A stretch of DNA of 64,000 nucleotides, taken from contig KL647293.1 in assembly GCA_000727475.1 (NCBI GenBank), positions 1,052,953 through 1,116,952 on the forward strand, written 5' to 3'. Source of the DNA: Sarcocystis neurona (taxonomy: Eukaryota > Apicomplexa > Conoidasida > Eucoccidiorida > Sarcocystidae). How positions within the stretch are numbered: position 1 is the first letter of the stretch; each line of letters starts with the position of its first letter. The position numbers were made by a program, and so were the translations under genes. Of this stretch, positions 52,601 to 60,801 are shown in pieces. Under the pieces are notes generated by a model, which saw only the letters and a program-made list of their open reading frames with translations, did no database searches and was not told the DNA's origin.

Positions 52601-55600
52601 CTCCAATCGCAGGTACTTCATAAACAAGTCACTGCTGCACGACCGACACACCGCAGTTTTCTCTCCACGAATACTACACACCCGCACAAAAGCCGCAACT
52701 CTGCGCGAACAGAGACCCAGAGAAGACCCTTGTCCACACAAAGAGTCACACACATATCCACACATGCATACACATACACACACATATACACAGGGATAAT
52801 ATATGTATAAATGTATGGACAGGCATACAGAAATTCCTGTCTATATATACAAGTTTGACATAGCAAAAACACTGCTACCATCCTTGTATAAGGATGATGT
52901 GTTCGTGTGTGACACTGGGTGCATTCATCAGACGCCTGGACAGAAAGAGACACACACACACACACACACGCACGCACACACAGGCACGCATACACACAAC
53001 TTGTAGCTTTACAGGTGTCTAGATACGGAGACGCACATATACGTCCATCTAAAACAAACTACCTCCGCACACACGTGTGTGCACATATTTTCCTCTGGCA
53101 AAGAGACATATATACACACGCACATAGAGACACACATGAGTAGTAGCATCAGATGTGTCTAGATACAAAGACACAAGTATGTGGCTACGAAAACCAAAGT
53201 ATTCCCACACACACATGCATACATTAATATCTGGTAAGGCGTGAATAATGTCCCATGTTACAGGGGCGGTACGATGCATACGTACCCCCAGACAGCCGTA
53301 GGATGTGCAGAGCACCTGCAACGGCTGCTATTCCTGCGTCACTATCGGCCCCCGGCAACGACCAAGACGCCCTATACTACGCAAGTGCTGGGGAGACAGA
53401 CTCACATAAAATAAGGAGCCAAAAAGAGTCGCCACAGGACTTTCATTATCCTACTACACAGACACACATGCCCATATACATATACGCATGTGTATAGATA
53501 TATGCATATGTAGGTAGAGATTCGCGCGCCACGTACACGAGTGCGGTGTACAGTGAAGCGTGCTGCTGAAGCTCTCTAAATAAAAAGAGAGAAAAAACGG
53601 AAGGGACGTCTACCGGCTCAAACGAGATGACGGAGCGGATGGGGAGGTGATGCTGCTGAATGAGGTCCAAGACAGTAGCAACTTTCGATCCCTCCACGCA
53701 CAGGACCTGCATCTCTGCGACACCACCCCACACAACACACACATATGAATTACACGTACGTTTATATGTATATGAATAGAAAAACACATACACATATTCA
53801 TATACATATACCTGTATCTACGTACATACATATACACACACACACACACGCGCGCGTGTATATATGTGTAGATACACACATTCAGTAACCTATAGATATA
53901 TGCACGTATACACTACATGAATAGATGGGAACGTGCAAAATCTGCATTTGTATACAGCACGCAAAACTGAAGCATGTATATCATATGTATGTATACATAT
54001 ACGTACATATATATATACATACATACGTATACCTATATCCTTACACATATGCGTGTACACAAGCATTTATATATATATATATATGTGCGTATGTATATAT
54101 ACACAGATATATATACATACAGAAACATATAGAAACGTGCACGTACAGGCACGTCTATATATGTGGAAACGTTCCAAATTGTATACACCGGGCAAAATTG
54201 AAGTATGTATACGTGTATTCTTACACACGTATATGTATATATATATATGTACACATCTATGTACATGGGTACGCGCCGTATCTGCATGGATTTACAACAG
54301 GCAGAACTCACGTATGTAGAAGTCCCTATCGCACTACACACACACCTACGTGTACATACATAGATATATATACGTATATATATACATATATATATATATA
54401 CATACATTTACACATAACTGCTCATGTCCAGCAGGGAACCGCTATATATATATACTTTCCTTATATACATAGATACACATAGCTGCACACGTCCAGCGGG
54501 GAATGGTGATGTCGAACGAAAGGATGTGTGCCCTCTGCCGTTTGCAGGAAGATAAAGCAGCAGCAGGAACGCATGCCGCGTCTCCCGCAAACAGAGAAGT
54601 GTAGATGGACGCAGACACAGCCCACCCTGCGGTACAGAGAAACGCGCGCATGCGAACGGCGAATCGAGACGCACAACGCACAGAGCGTTTCTCGGCCTCG
54701 TCAACGCGCGCGAGGGCACGCGCACGGCGCATGCGGCACGGCTCGAAGAAGAGAGGTCGAGGAGGGGACTGCAGAGAAGGGCGGCTGAGAAAGGGGGAGA
54801 GAAAGAGGGGAAAACCTGCTGCTGCTGTGGCTGCTTACGCGTCAGGTTGAGAATGTGAAGCAGCGCGTCGGGTCCGAGCGTGTCGTACAGCGGAACTGAC
54901 ACAAATTTCCCTGCGTTACCTGAGCGACGCGCAGACGTTCGCATGCACCCAGTTCGTCAGCTGACTACGTCTGCGTCGGGCAGGCAGATGCATGCAGAAC
55001 TTCTGTACGCCGACGAGTTGTCTTCCACAAAGACGCACAGGAGACGCAGACAGAGGAAGAGGGAAGTACACACGCAGGACTGACAGGCCCACGAAGGGCT
55101 CCCCACACACACACATACGCAAAAGCCACGTACGGTCAGCATGCAGAGGCAGTGCACGTCTACCTTCTCCTCCTCCTCCTCCGAAAGTGTGCGCATGCAT
55201 GCCGGGCGGCGTCTTCCCCGCACATGCCCATAAATGTCTGTGTGTCTGTTTCGTCGCAAACGCAGGAACTACGAGGTCGCACACACGCATATGCCGATGC
55301 CTGCGTCTCCCCCCTGTCCGCCGGACGTGGAGGCGCAGCCGTCTCTAATCTGCCGCACAGGCCTCACCCGAACTCTCGCACACACGCGTGTGTGTCCGGT
55401 TGGCCGCGTATGTATGCAGACGCTTCCTGCCAACTCCGCTACTACTACGCAGCGTGCGTGCCTCGTTTGCCACCGCCTACGTACGCAGCGCACTGACGTC
55501 CTGGCGACACGCACAGACAGACACGTCGCCTCAAGCCCCCGGGCAGCCTCTTGTTGTGCGTCTGCACGCGCTGTGCGCTCGCATGCAGAGGAGGGGTCGC

Positions 55601-58600
55601 TCTCTCGCTCCAGCAATGCAGGTAGACACACCAACGTATGTGTGTGTAGAGTATGGGGCGTCTCCGTAGGAGTTTACGCCCCTTTCTGCGTTTTGCATGC
55701 GCCTCTGCGTAAGCGGAGGCTTTCCATAACGCGCGCGTGCAGGAGAGCGATGCTGCGTCCTTGTCAGAGCGGCAAGCACACACCCGTAGAACAGCCCGCT
55801 GCTGGCTCAGCGCGGGCGCCTTTACCGGGAGAAGCTCCCCGGTTGCAGAAGTGCATGCAGGCGCGACGACAAGAATACATAGCCATGCGGACGTCTGTAC
55901 GCCGTGGAACCAAGTCCCCCTGTCCTCCAACCCCCCCCCCTTTTTCCTTCGCATGCATGCGAACAGACCGCAGACCACTTCGCCCACTGGCAGACGCGCA
56001 CTCTCTACCTTCTCCAACGCATGCAGACGGAAAACAGCTATCTTCTTCCACGCGCAGAGGGCTGCCCCAAAAGCTCGGAAGAGAAACATGCAGCATACAA
56101 GCAGCTCGTCCGCCTCCGAGTGCACTCCCGCTCTGCGGCTCCCGCGGCGCCAGCCACGGGCGTATGCAGTCACAATACATAGACCTCTTCGCATGTGTCG
56201 AACACGCAGAAACGCATGCACAGGACAACCGCAGCCCTCCGTCTCTGGCAACGCGCTCGCGTGCTCGTCTCTGTCTCTGTGTGTGTGTCTCCGCCTCTGT
56301 GTCTCTGGCTGTCTCGCACTCTATCTGTCTCGGTGTCTGCCTTGAGACGGCGTCTCCTTTACCACGCGCATGCATTCAGCCGGTAGGTGTCGGGCTTCCC
56401 CCCCCCCCGTGCGTGCACACACGGGTCCCCGTTCCTCGAGCCGGGTGGCTCGCACGGACAAATAGTCGAACGTCCAAGCGCGCACACATATACATCTTCA
56501 CCTCCGCCACACAGGTAGTCGGCGACATGCGAGAGAATCAGACCGCACGTCGTGCGTCTCCGTACGTCCAGCACATCCTTGGACACAGACGCATGGGCCC
56601 ACACCACATGTCCACACACAAAGACGCAGGAAGGACGTCGACGAGACACGTAACTGACTCTTGTCATTTTCCATTCTTTCTGTCTCTGTTTATCCTCCTT
56701 TTTTTGTCATTTGTGAGGATCGCTTCACTCTGCGCGTGCGCATGGAAGAGCGTTATGGCGCATGCAGCATCCTTGCAGCTCCGCACGCAAAAAAAGAGAG
56801 GCTCACATGCAAAATCGGTGAGACGCCAGGCAACGCTGTTGCGGGCCCAGATGCCCACAAGACGCAGCGGCTGCTCGTCTTCTTCTTCTTGCGGCTGCTG
56901 CTCCCGCTGTGCGCTGTTGTCCGGCTGCTGCTGCTGCTGTGACGCGTCGGCTGTCGCTGCGGTCGCTGCAGCTGCGGCTCCTGCAGCAGCAGCGGTTTCC
57001 GCCGGGCGCTCTCGCTTGGGGTACGCGGAGACGGGCACTTTCACTTCATTTGTCAGCGACCAGCAAAGTGCCATCACTTTTCGAAACGTCTGGAGCCACA
57101 GCACATGTCGACACCAACGCAACGGCCAGCCACGATTAGCTGTTCTCTCCTGCTTGCCAAGAAGTCCACGCCTGCACGCATGCAAGAAAGAGACGTGCTG
57201 ACGACGGGAGAGGCGCTCCGTTAACACAGCCCTCTGCACCACCCCACAACGCCGCGTCAGTCCTCGTCAGACCGCATGCGAAAAGTCTGTGGCTCCTTGG
57301 CGCATGGTTTGGAAGACATGCGACGGAAGAAGCAGAGGAACGCCGATTCGTTCTGAGGAGGTGCCCAGAACAACGTGAGCCCCCGGTAAACGGACACATA
57401 TGCACAAATCTACACGGGTAGAGACTGGAAGAAGCAGAGACGACGCGTTCACTTTCTCTCTATTTTGATCAACCCCGAAGAACCTCACTTGGCGCAATAC
57501 GGAGCTTGCCAGTTGCAGTAGAAAATGAAGAGCCACACATTTTCTGCGTAGCAAAGTGTCAACTGGAGAACGTCTACGGTATATCTTTACAGTTTGTGCT
57601 GCACAGATGTGTGTGTGTGTACATACAGGCAGCAGCACCCGGCCTGTACGACGCACATGCAGCGTGATACATCTACCCGCATACTGACGCGGGCTACCGT
57701 ACATACGCGGCCTCATATATATGTGTATACATAAACTGGTGCGGCCTAGCACATCTATATATATATATACACATACATGTTGATGCGGCGGCCTAAGACA
57801 TACACGCGGTCCATATATGTGTATACATGTATATACATGTATATACACATACACATATGTACTGACGCGGCCTAACACACAAACGCGGCCTAATACACAA
57901 ATATGTACACGTATACACTCATTAGGCGGACAGTGCCGCTCTCTGTATCTCTCTCTCGTCTTCCACATACATTTATATGCATGTGTGTGTGTATGTCTTG
58001 CTCTTCCTCTGTCGGCAGAAACATTTGTATTCACGTAAAAAAGTCGTACTTTCTCTACCATCTTCTTCGTTCCTCCGTTTTTCACGCCTTCACGACTCAC
58101 AAAGAAGAAGTCGAGCAGAACTTGCTGGTGGCCGAGAAGATGTGCAGATGTAGTTACCTCTTTAAAAGTAAGAAAAACATACGGACCGTACTCGGAAGCT
58201 GCTGCTCCCGCGGCAGCAGCGTACGTGGCTGCTGCAACCACTGCGGTTTCGCTACTGTTGTCGCCCCCTGCAGAGCTGCCGTCTGCTGCTGCTGTGGTGC
58301 AGCCTGCTGCCGTCTTTCCCCCTTGTGCTGCTGCTGTTGTTGCATGTCCTTCTGTTGCCGCTGCTGCTCCTGGGCCCAGGTTTTCGCCAGAAGCAGCTGG
58401 CGAGTCTTTCCTGTGTCTCTCTCCGATGAACAATGTCGACGCAGGCAGCAGATGCGCTGACCGATACAACGCGTCGAAGCTGCAGAACACCGGCAGCAGC
58501 GACCGCAGCAGCAGCACATGAAGAAGCAGCAGCAGCGGCAGTAGTAGAAGGACGCAACAGCAGCCGCACGAGAACCAAGCCGCAACCGCCGTGCAGTCAG

Positions 58601-60801
58601 CCAACGCCAGCAGTACAGACAAGCAGCAGATGCAGCGCATGCGAGCAGCAGCAGCAGCAGTACACATGCGTCGCAACCGCAGCACAAGCAAGCCGCAGCA
58701 GCAGGACAAGCAGGCAGCAGTCACAGGTCGGCACGGCCTTCTCCGTCGCAAGCCGCAGCAGCAGGACACGCATGCAGCAGTCGCCCGTCGGCACAGCGTT
58801 CTCCACTTTCTCCTCCTGTACCAACAGCAGCAGCAGCGCCAGGGTCCCTGCGAAGAAGCAGCAGCAGCAGCAGTCGCACCCTGGGCACGCAGCAAGGATC
58901 GCCACAGCTCTGGGAGCAGATACAGCTGCAGCTGAACACAGGTAGGCGACAGCCATCACAGCGGCAGACGTCCAACAGCAACAGCAGAACACTCAGTCAG
59001 CCAGGGCAGCAGCCGCAGAAGGGAGCGACGCCGCTCCTGCGCCCCCTGCACCACCCGCAGCAGAGGCACCACGGGAGCAGACGCGTACGCATGCAAAAAG
59101 CTCACACAAAGAAGCTTCAGGGAAGGCAGTAGCACAAAGAAATAATTAAATTTTCTTACGGTGCTTTAACATCGTCACAATCAGGCAAAAGAGACGACAG
59201 TCGCTTTACAGGGGCCGGGTCATCCGGTGACTCCACACAACGGTAAATCTCCGTACTCTGCCCTGCGTACGAACACCCCAAGCGAACAAAGAACGCACGC
59301 CGGCAGCACAGCAGCAACACGTGAACGAGCAGCAACAGCAGCCGCTAACGTGTAACACGGTGAAACGCAGTAACAATAGCAGGACAATCGCAGAAATATA
59401 CGGAAACGGAGGAGCAGTAGGCGCAGCAGCAGCAGCAGCAAAATAGTAGGGCCTGGAGGCGTGCGGCAGGGCCTCCACGCTGCAGAGGGCCGCGTGCACA
59501 CAGAAGCAGAGACCCTCAAAAGACGATCAACAGCAATGCGTGCAAGTGCAGCAGAGGAATAACTAATGTTCACTTCTAGAGAGACGAACTGCAAGATTGC
59601 CGCAGCAAACGCAGCAGCAGGGGCAGTAACGACAGCACTACGGGGGAGCAGCAGCAGCAGCAGCCATGCAGGAGCAGTAGCCGTTCGCAGCAGCAGCAGT
59701 AGCCGTTCGCAGCATCCACAGCAGCACCAGGCAGCCCCACTCGACCCTTCGTAGGGGCGGCGAAGCTGCAGCAGCAGCAGTAACGCAAAAGGCGACAAAA
59801 CGGCGGCAACAGCGGCAAGTAGTCGCAAGGCGCTGCAGCGCCAGCAAGAGAAGCGAAGACCACAAGAACAAGAAGCTGCCACACGAGCAGCAGCCGTGCA
59901 GCAGCCCACGCGCAGCAGCACACGCGTAGTAGCAGAGCTGTGAAAGACTGCAGACATCAGCAACCAGACGGAGCAGCAGCAACAGCAGAGGAGGCAGCGA
60001 TGGAAGCAGCAGCGGAAACGGTGGCGAGGGCGTACAGGTGGCAGCCGTTCCGGGCGTGGTGCTGCAGCAGCAACTACTATACGCAGACAACAACGCTCAG
60101 CAGACGAAATGACCTAAATTTTTCTCAGATACGCAGACACCCATAACATATATACACATACACGCGTGCACACACACACACGCACACAAACATATATATA
60201 TATATATAAATACTCAGGTAGAGACGAGCATTTCCTACGTGTTAATCCATACACATTTATACACATATACACACACACACACTCACATATACACACACAC
60301 ACATACATATACGTACATAGACATACATATACATACATGTACATACGCGCACCTGCATATACACATATGCATACACATACATACACATTCATACACATAC
60401 ATAAACACACGTATACGTACATATACATACATATATATGGAAGTACATACATATACATATACATACATACATACACATATGCGTACATCTACATCTACAT
60501 ACATACATAGACATACATATGCATAGATACACATACATACATATACGTCCATACACGCAGATACGTAGATAGAGACACAGACAGACACACAGACAGATAG
60601 ATCCTTACACTCATACATACACGTATATACGTGTGTATACCCAGGAATAGAGAAGGACATTTCCTACGGAAGAGGGGGAAAAGTGTTCGGCGACGTACCG
60701 TCTGCTGCAGCGGTTCCCCCGACCGGCACTGCGTAGAGGCCCTGCCACGTCGTCCGATGGAAGACGGGGAAATTTTGCTCTGACTCAACTGGAGGTGCCA
60801 T
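31889..60801 (-). CDS. ACSL: Long-chain fatty acid-CoA ligase (AMP-forming), 16 exons
   Basis: Activates long-chain fatty acids (ATP + fatty acid + CoA to acyl-CoA + AMP + PPi). Exons in coding order: 60801-60699, 59262-59160, 58479-58158, 57089-56807, 54919-54839, 53714-53614, 52255-52181, 50783-50727, 49582-49513, 48507-48092, 45622-45500, 42610-42462, 38773-38596, 35554-35465, 33280-33212, 32149-31889. All introns are GT-AG, every phase joins, and the total is 2,481 bp (826 aa plus stop). Family motifs by residue: VPLYDTLG 279-286; ATP loop TSGTTGVPKG 397-406; LPLSHIY 440-446; GVPRVYTR 485-492; GSAP 556-559; GWGMTE 579-584; DGWLRTGD 656-663; IIDRAKNIFKLSQGEY 675-690; C-terminal LLTPTSK, whose K798 is the likely catalytic lysine. 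Two low-complexity insertions (about 94-164 and 196-249) make it longer than the roughly 650-750 aa I recall as usual. No signal peptide or membrane segment is evident. Exon 8, the exon 10 donor and the start codon are the least certain points. The family call is very sure. Confidence 0.93.
33212..33280 (-). CDS. ACSL exon 15 (residues 718-740)
   Basis: It is 23 codons encoding NALVSVVVPA, then REAVGAWAAKNGK. It matches the lid-domain segment that reads xxLVAIVVPDxExLxxWAxxxG in relatives. The acceptor is GCGCAG and the donor is GTAATT. The intron 32150-33211 holds TA/CA repeats. Confidence 0.88.
34090..34400. repeat. Imperfect tandem repeat of about 150-173 bp in ACSL intron 14
   Basis: TGTAGCTTACATATGCATAC near 34,112 recurs as TGTAGCTCGCATATGCACAC near 34,262. 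The element GTGTATATACGTGCATAG also recurs at the end. It is rich in alternating purine-pyrimidine steps. Confidence 0.65.
35465..35554 (-). CDS. ACSL exon 14 (residues 688-717)
   Basis: It is exactly 30 codons and starts GEYIAPERLE, followed by IYTSSPFVDQ and HGYSHQ. This is the hinge and start of the C-terminal lid (family: GEYIAPEKIENxYxxSPFVxQxFVHG). The acceptor is TGTGCAG and the donor is GTGCGT. The intron 33281-35464 is rich in RY-alternating TA/CA DNA. Confidence 0.96.
35570..35760. repeat. CAG tract in ACSL intron 13
   Basis: CAGCAG and CAGGAGGCAGCA units on the plus strand read CTG in the transcript. The tract abuts exon 14's acceptor, providing a CTG-rich stretch just upstream of it. 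Confidence 0.85.
36125..36260. repeat. CTA/ACT trinucleotide repeat
   Basis: Imperfect (CTA)n on the plus strand, within intron 13, with a pure run near 36,196-36,216. Confidence 0.9.
38020..38165. repeat. (TA)n and ATATAC microsatellite in ACSL intron 13
   Basis: TATATATATATA runs are mixed with CATATATA units. They alternate purine and pyrimidine almost without break. Confidence 0.9.
38596..38773 (-). CDS. ACSL exon 13 (residues 628-687)
   Basis: It encodes GELYVRGPSIMKRYFRNP, then DEDGWLRTGD and RIIDRAKNIFKLSQ. These are the A7-A8 motifs; D663 and R678 are the usual ATP-ribose contacts. The donor is GTAACT. The intron 35555-38595 holds (TA)n near 38.02-38.07 kb, a CTA-repeat block near 36.13-36.26 kb and CAG tracts. 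Confidence 0.97.
38870..39600. repeat. CAG-rich block in ACSL intron 12
   Basis: Dense CAG/GCAGCA on the plus strand (CTG in the transcript) lies upstream of exon 13. Several frames are open for 200 codons purely because of composition. Confidence 0.8.
40160..40375. repeat. ACATATAT-type microsatellite
   Basis: Near-continuous ACATATACAT/ATATAT alternation within intron 12. A pure CA run lies nearby at 39,995-40,016. Confidence 0.9.
41121..41430. repeat. 154-bp tandem duplication in ACSL intron 12
   Basis: AAAAGCAGCTCCTTCTATCT at 41121 and AAAAGCAGCTTTCTCTGTCT at 41275 begin two colinear copies. Both end in a TCGAACAYGTCG motif. Identity is roughly 75% by eye. Confidence 0.85.
41518..42062. 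repeat. ACAT/ACGT tetranucleotide array, about 540 bp
   Basis: CATACATACATA and CGTACGTACGTA blocks follow with few interruptions. Nearly every step alternates purine and pyrimidine. Confidence 0.97.
42462..42610 (-). CDS. ACSL exon 12 (residues 579-628)
   Basis: It encodes GWGMTETGIG, then KGTIGGPLPS and a VPELDYLITD segment. These match the adenylate-binding A5 motif and the GxxGxPxP turn. Most relatives have tyrosine where residue 580 is tryptophan. The donor is GTACGT. The intron 38774-42461 contains the 540-bp ACAT/ACGT array and a 154-bp tandem duplication. Confidence 0.96.
43560..43640. repeat. (TA)n(GA)n microsatellite
   Basis: ATATATATATATAT is followed by AGAGAGAGAGAGAG within intron 11. 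Confidence 0.9.
45500..45622 (-). CDS. ACSL exon 11 (residues 538-578)
   Basis: It encodes IFSKIRATFGG, then LRTLCMGSAP and FLAAPVCE, matching the family's KIRxxLGGRxRxxxxGSAP segment. The donor is GTAGGC. The exon joins GWGMTE of exon 12 in phase 0. The intron 42611-45499 is filled with CA/TA repeats and purine-rich low-complexity DNA. Confidence 0.92.
46040..47160. repeat. Long TA/CATA-rich block in ACSL intron 10
   Basis: Repeated TATATATACATATA units are separated by related spacers such as TTTCTTCATATATGCATATA and TTCTCCGCCTAT. The stop-free 344-codon plus frame across it is low complexity and not considered a gene. Confidence 0.85.
47256..47960. repeat. Polypyrimidine tract in ACSL intron 10
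   Basis: C/T runs on the plus strand (purine-rich in the transcript) resemble the tract at 30.5-31.9 kb. The antisense ORFs here are charged low-complexity strings. Confidence 0.85.
48092..48507 (-). CDS. ACSL exon 10 (residues 399-537, AMP-binding core)
   Basis: This is the longest exon. It carries GTTGVPKGVM of the ATP loop, YLPLSHIYQR, then YYSGEI and LFFGVPRVYTR, all signatures of long-chain acyl-CoA synthetases. I placed the 3' end at a GTACGC donor, so that LLPDL is followed by IFSKIRA of exon 11, like the family's KLIFxKIR. A GTGACG site 24 bases earlier is the alternative. The intron 45623-48091 holds a polypyrimidine tract (47.26-47.95 kb) and long TA/CA arrays. Confidence 0.92.
49513..49582 (-). 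CDS. ACSL exon 9 (residues 376-399, start of ATP loop)
   Basis: It encodes GLDKQQPRPE, then EDICTIIFTS, and ends with one base that completes the first glycine of the ATP loop with exon 10. An intron inside TSG/TTG is unambiguous here because both halves of the motif are intact. The acceptor is TTGCAG and the donor is GTAAAT. The intron 48508-49512 is GC-rich and purine-rich on the plus strand. Confidence 0.93.
49680..50105. repeat. Imperfect tandem duplication of about 200-240 bp
   Basis: CTCTACGCAGCACGTATATG near 49,690 and CTCTACGCAACATATATATG near 49,929 start copies. Both end in GTTATGACRGAGGTAATAGT (near 49,880 and 50,077). It lies in intron 8. Confidence 0.8.
50651..50668. repeat. Poly-C run followed by GGGG
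   Basis: About 14 consecutive C then GGGG, in ACSL intron 8. The length is likely to be unreliable in sequencing. Confidence 0.9.
50727..50783 (-). CDS. ACSL exon 8 (residues 357-375), tentative
   Basis: A 57-bp phase-0 segment runs between a good acceptor (TCTCTCTGCAG) and a GTGAGA donor. It encodes KKDGGDAAQ, then VDSHLLSALI. It sits where the family has a variable linker, so conservation cannot prove it. It can be dropped without breaking the frame. Confidence 0.5.
50870..51105. repeat. Minisatellite, three copies of about 70-90 bp
   Basis: Each copy carries TTCG/TTTG-TTCTGGC followed by TCCACGGCGYCCCAA (near 50,905, 50,994 and 51,068). The spacers are TA/CA-rich. It lies in intron 7, close to tentative exon 8. 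Confidence 0.85.
51800..52165. repeat. CAG-rich block with 18-bp minisatellite in ACSL intron 7
   Basis: GCAGCAG units are continuous on the plus strand (CTG in the transcript). Near 52,098-52,162 an 18-bp unit, CAGCAGCAGCACGAGCCG, repeats about 3.5 times. It lies just downstream of exon 7's donor in gene orientation. Confidence 0.9.
52181..52255 (-). CDS. ACSL exon 7 (residues 332-356)
   Basis: It is 25 codons, phase 0 at both ends, with a GCCGCAG acceptor and a GTAAGC donor. It encodes LTAKARSAYANAG, then VTLYCVADLIDM. That fits the family segment ending in a short strand and a DL motif just before the ATP loop. The intron 50784-52180 contains a large CAG tract (51.8-52.17 kb) and the minisatellite at 50.87-51.1 kb. 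Confidence 0.8.
53614..53714 (-). CDS. ACSL exon 6 (residues 298-331)
   Basis: It encodes MQVLCVEGSK, then VATVLDLIQQ, and ends in SVISFEP. This is the segment where relatives read a nucleotide-fold strand, a lysine-rich helix and a hydrophobic strand before the FDEP-like turn. The donor is GTAGAC. The intron 52256-53613 has small CA repeats and no recognised gene. Confidence 0.87.
54839..54919 (-). CDS. ACSL exon 5 (residues 271-298)
   Basis: It completes the cysteine of DFAC and gives NAGKFVSVPLYDTLGPDA, then LLHILNLT, close to the family consensus (CNAYSxVxVPLYDTLG). The acceptor is CTCAG and the donor is GTAAGC, with 2 leading and 1 trailing bases. The intron 53715-54838 holds short AT and CA microsatellites. 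Confidence 0.93.
56807..57089 (-). CDS. ACSL exon 4 (residues 177-271, with Ala/Gln/Glu insert)
   Basis: It begins TFRKVMALCW directly after TFKE of exon 3, in phase 0. Residues about 209-223 are an alanine-rich run, 227-231 are five glutamines encoded by CAG, and 244-248 are acidic. Then LVGIWARN and WRLTDFA match the GIYSxNRxEWxxxDxAC segment of the family. The donor is GTGAGC. The intron 54920-56806 is GC-rich and contains a 655-codon open frame on the opposite strand, which is judged to be chance. Confidence 0.92.
57680..57910. repeat. GCGGCCTA minisatellite with TA spacers
   Basis: GCGGCCTA or close variants occur about six times (for example TGACGCGGCCTAACACACAA), separated by TATATGTGTATACA. 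It lies within intron 3. Confidence 0.8.
58158..58479 (-). CDS. ACSL exon 3 (residues 69-176, with alanine-rich insert)
   Basis: It starts after CTGCAG with FDALYRSAHL and then TLFIGERHRK, the family segment that precedes the first conserved loop. An insertion of about 70 residues rich in A, T and G follows (about 94-164). The conserved YGPYVFLTFKE comes next (GPYxWLSYKE in relatives), before a GTAACT donor. The insertion is typical of coccidian, especially Eimeria, proteins. The intron 57090-58157 holds (TA)n and a GCGGCCTA-containing minisatellite near 57.7-57.9 kb. Confidence 0.88.
58480..59080. repeat. CAG-rich block in ACSL intron 2
   Basis: Dense GCAGCAG on the plus strand (CTG in the transcript) ends exactly at the acceptor of exon 3. 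It contains a 54-bp duplication, CCGCAGCAGCAGGACA, near 58,690 and 58,750. Confidence 0.85.
59160..59262 (-). CDS. ACSL exon 2 (residues 35-69)
   Basis: The acceptor is CGCAG and the donor is GTAAGA. The frame reads STEIYRC, then SPDDPAPVKR, and ends in DDVKAP. This resembles the start of the AMP-binding domain, where related enzymes have a VYR-type segment and then lead into the first helix. It has 2 leading and 2 trailing bases, and both fit exons 1 and 3 exactly. The intron 58480-59159 is mostly CAG on the plus strand, so CTG in the transcript. Confidence 0.8.
59400..60080. repeat. CAG-rich block in ACSL intron 1
   Basis: CAG units on the plus strand (CTG in the transcript) include two AGCAGTAGCCGTTCGCAGCA copies near 59,680-59,720. 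Confidence 0.85.
60160..60610. repeat. ACAT/CA microsatellite array in ACSL intron 1
   Basis: CACACACAC and ACATACATAT blocks, mostly alternating purine and pyrimidine, resemble the array at 41.5-42.06 kb. Confidence 0.95.
60699..60801 (-). CDS. ACSL exon 1 (start codon, residues 1-34)
   Basis: The ATG at 60801-60799 has G at -3 and +4. It opens a frame of 34 codons plus one base, ending at a GTACGT donor. It contains GLYAVPVGGT, like the YxVPV segment near the N-terminus of related synthetases. The leftover base joins exon 2 in frame to make a glycine codon. The frame stays open a little upstream in arginine- and glutamate-rich low-complexity sequence, so an earlier start is possible. The intron 59263-60698 holds CAG-rich sequence (59.4-60.1 kb) and an ACAT/CA array (60.16-60.6 kb). 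Confidence 0.6.

Noticed and set aside
55234..57201. 655-codon plus-strand ORF, the longest in the window
   Set aside because: It is antisense to ACSL exon 4 and intron 4. Its translation is low complexity (Cys/Arg/Ser/Ala-rich) without a domain. The GC-rich DNA is depleted of stops.
57260..57480. Candidate extra ACSL exon on the minus strand (reads LGTSSERIGVPLLLP)
   Set aside because: There is no convincing donor, and exon 3 joins exon 4 perfectly in phase and motif without it.
57267..58895. 542-codon minus-strand ORF
   Set aside because: It contains exon 3 in frame but runs through the flanking introns. Conserved motifs stop exactly at the GT and AG sites, so it is a read-through of intron sequence.
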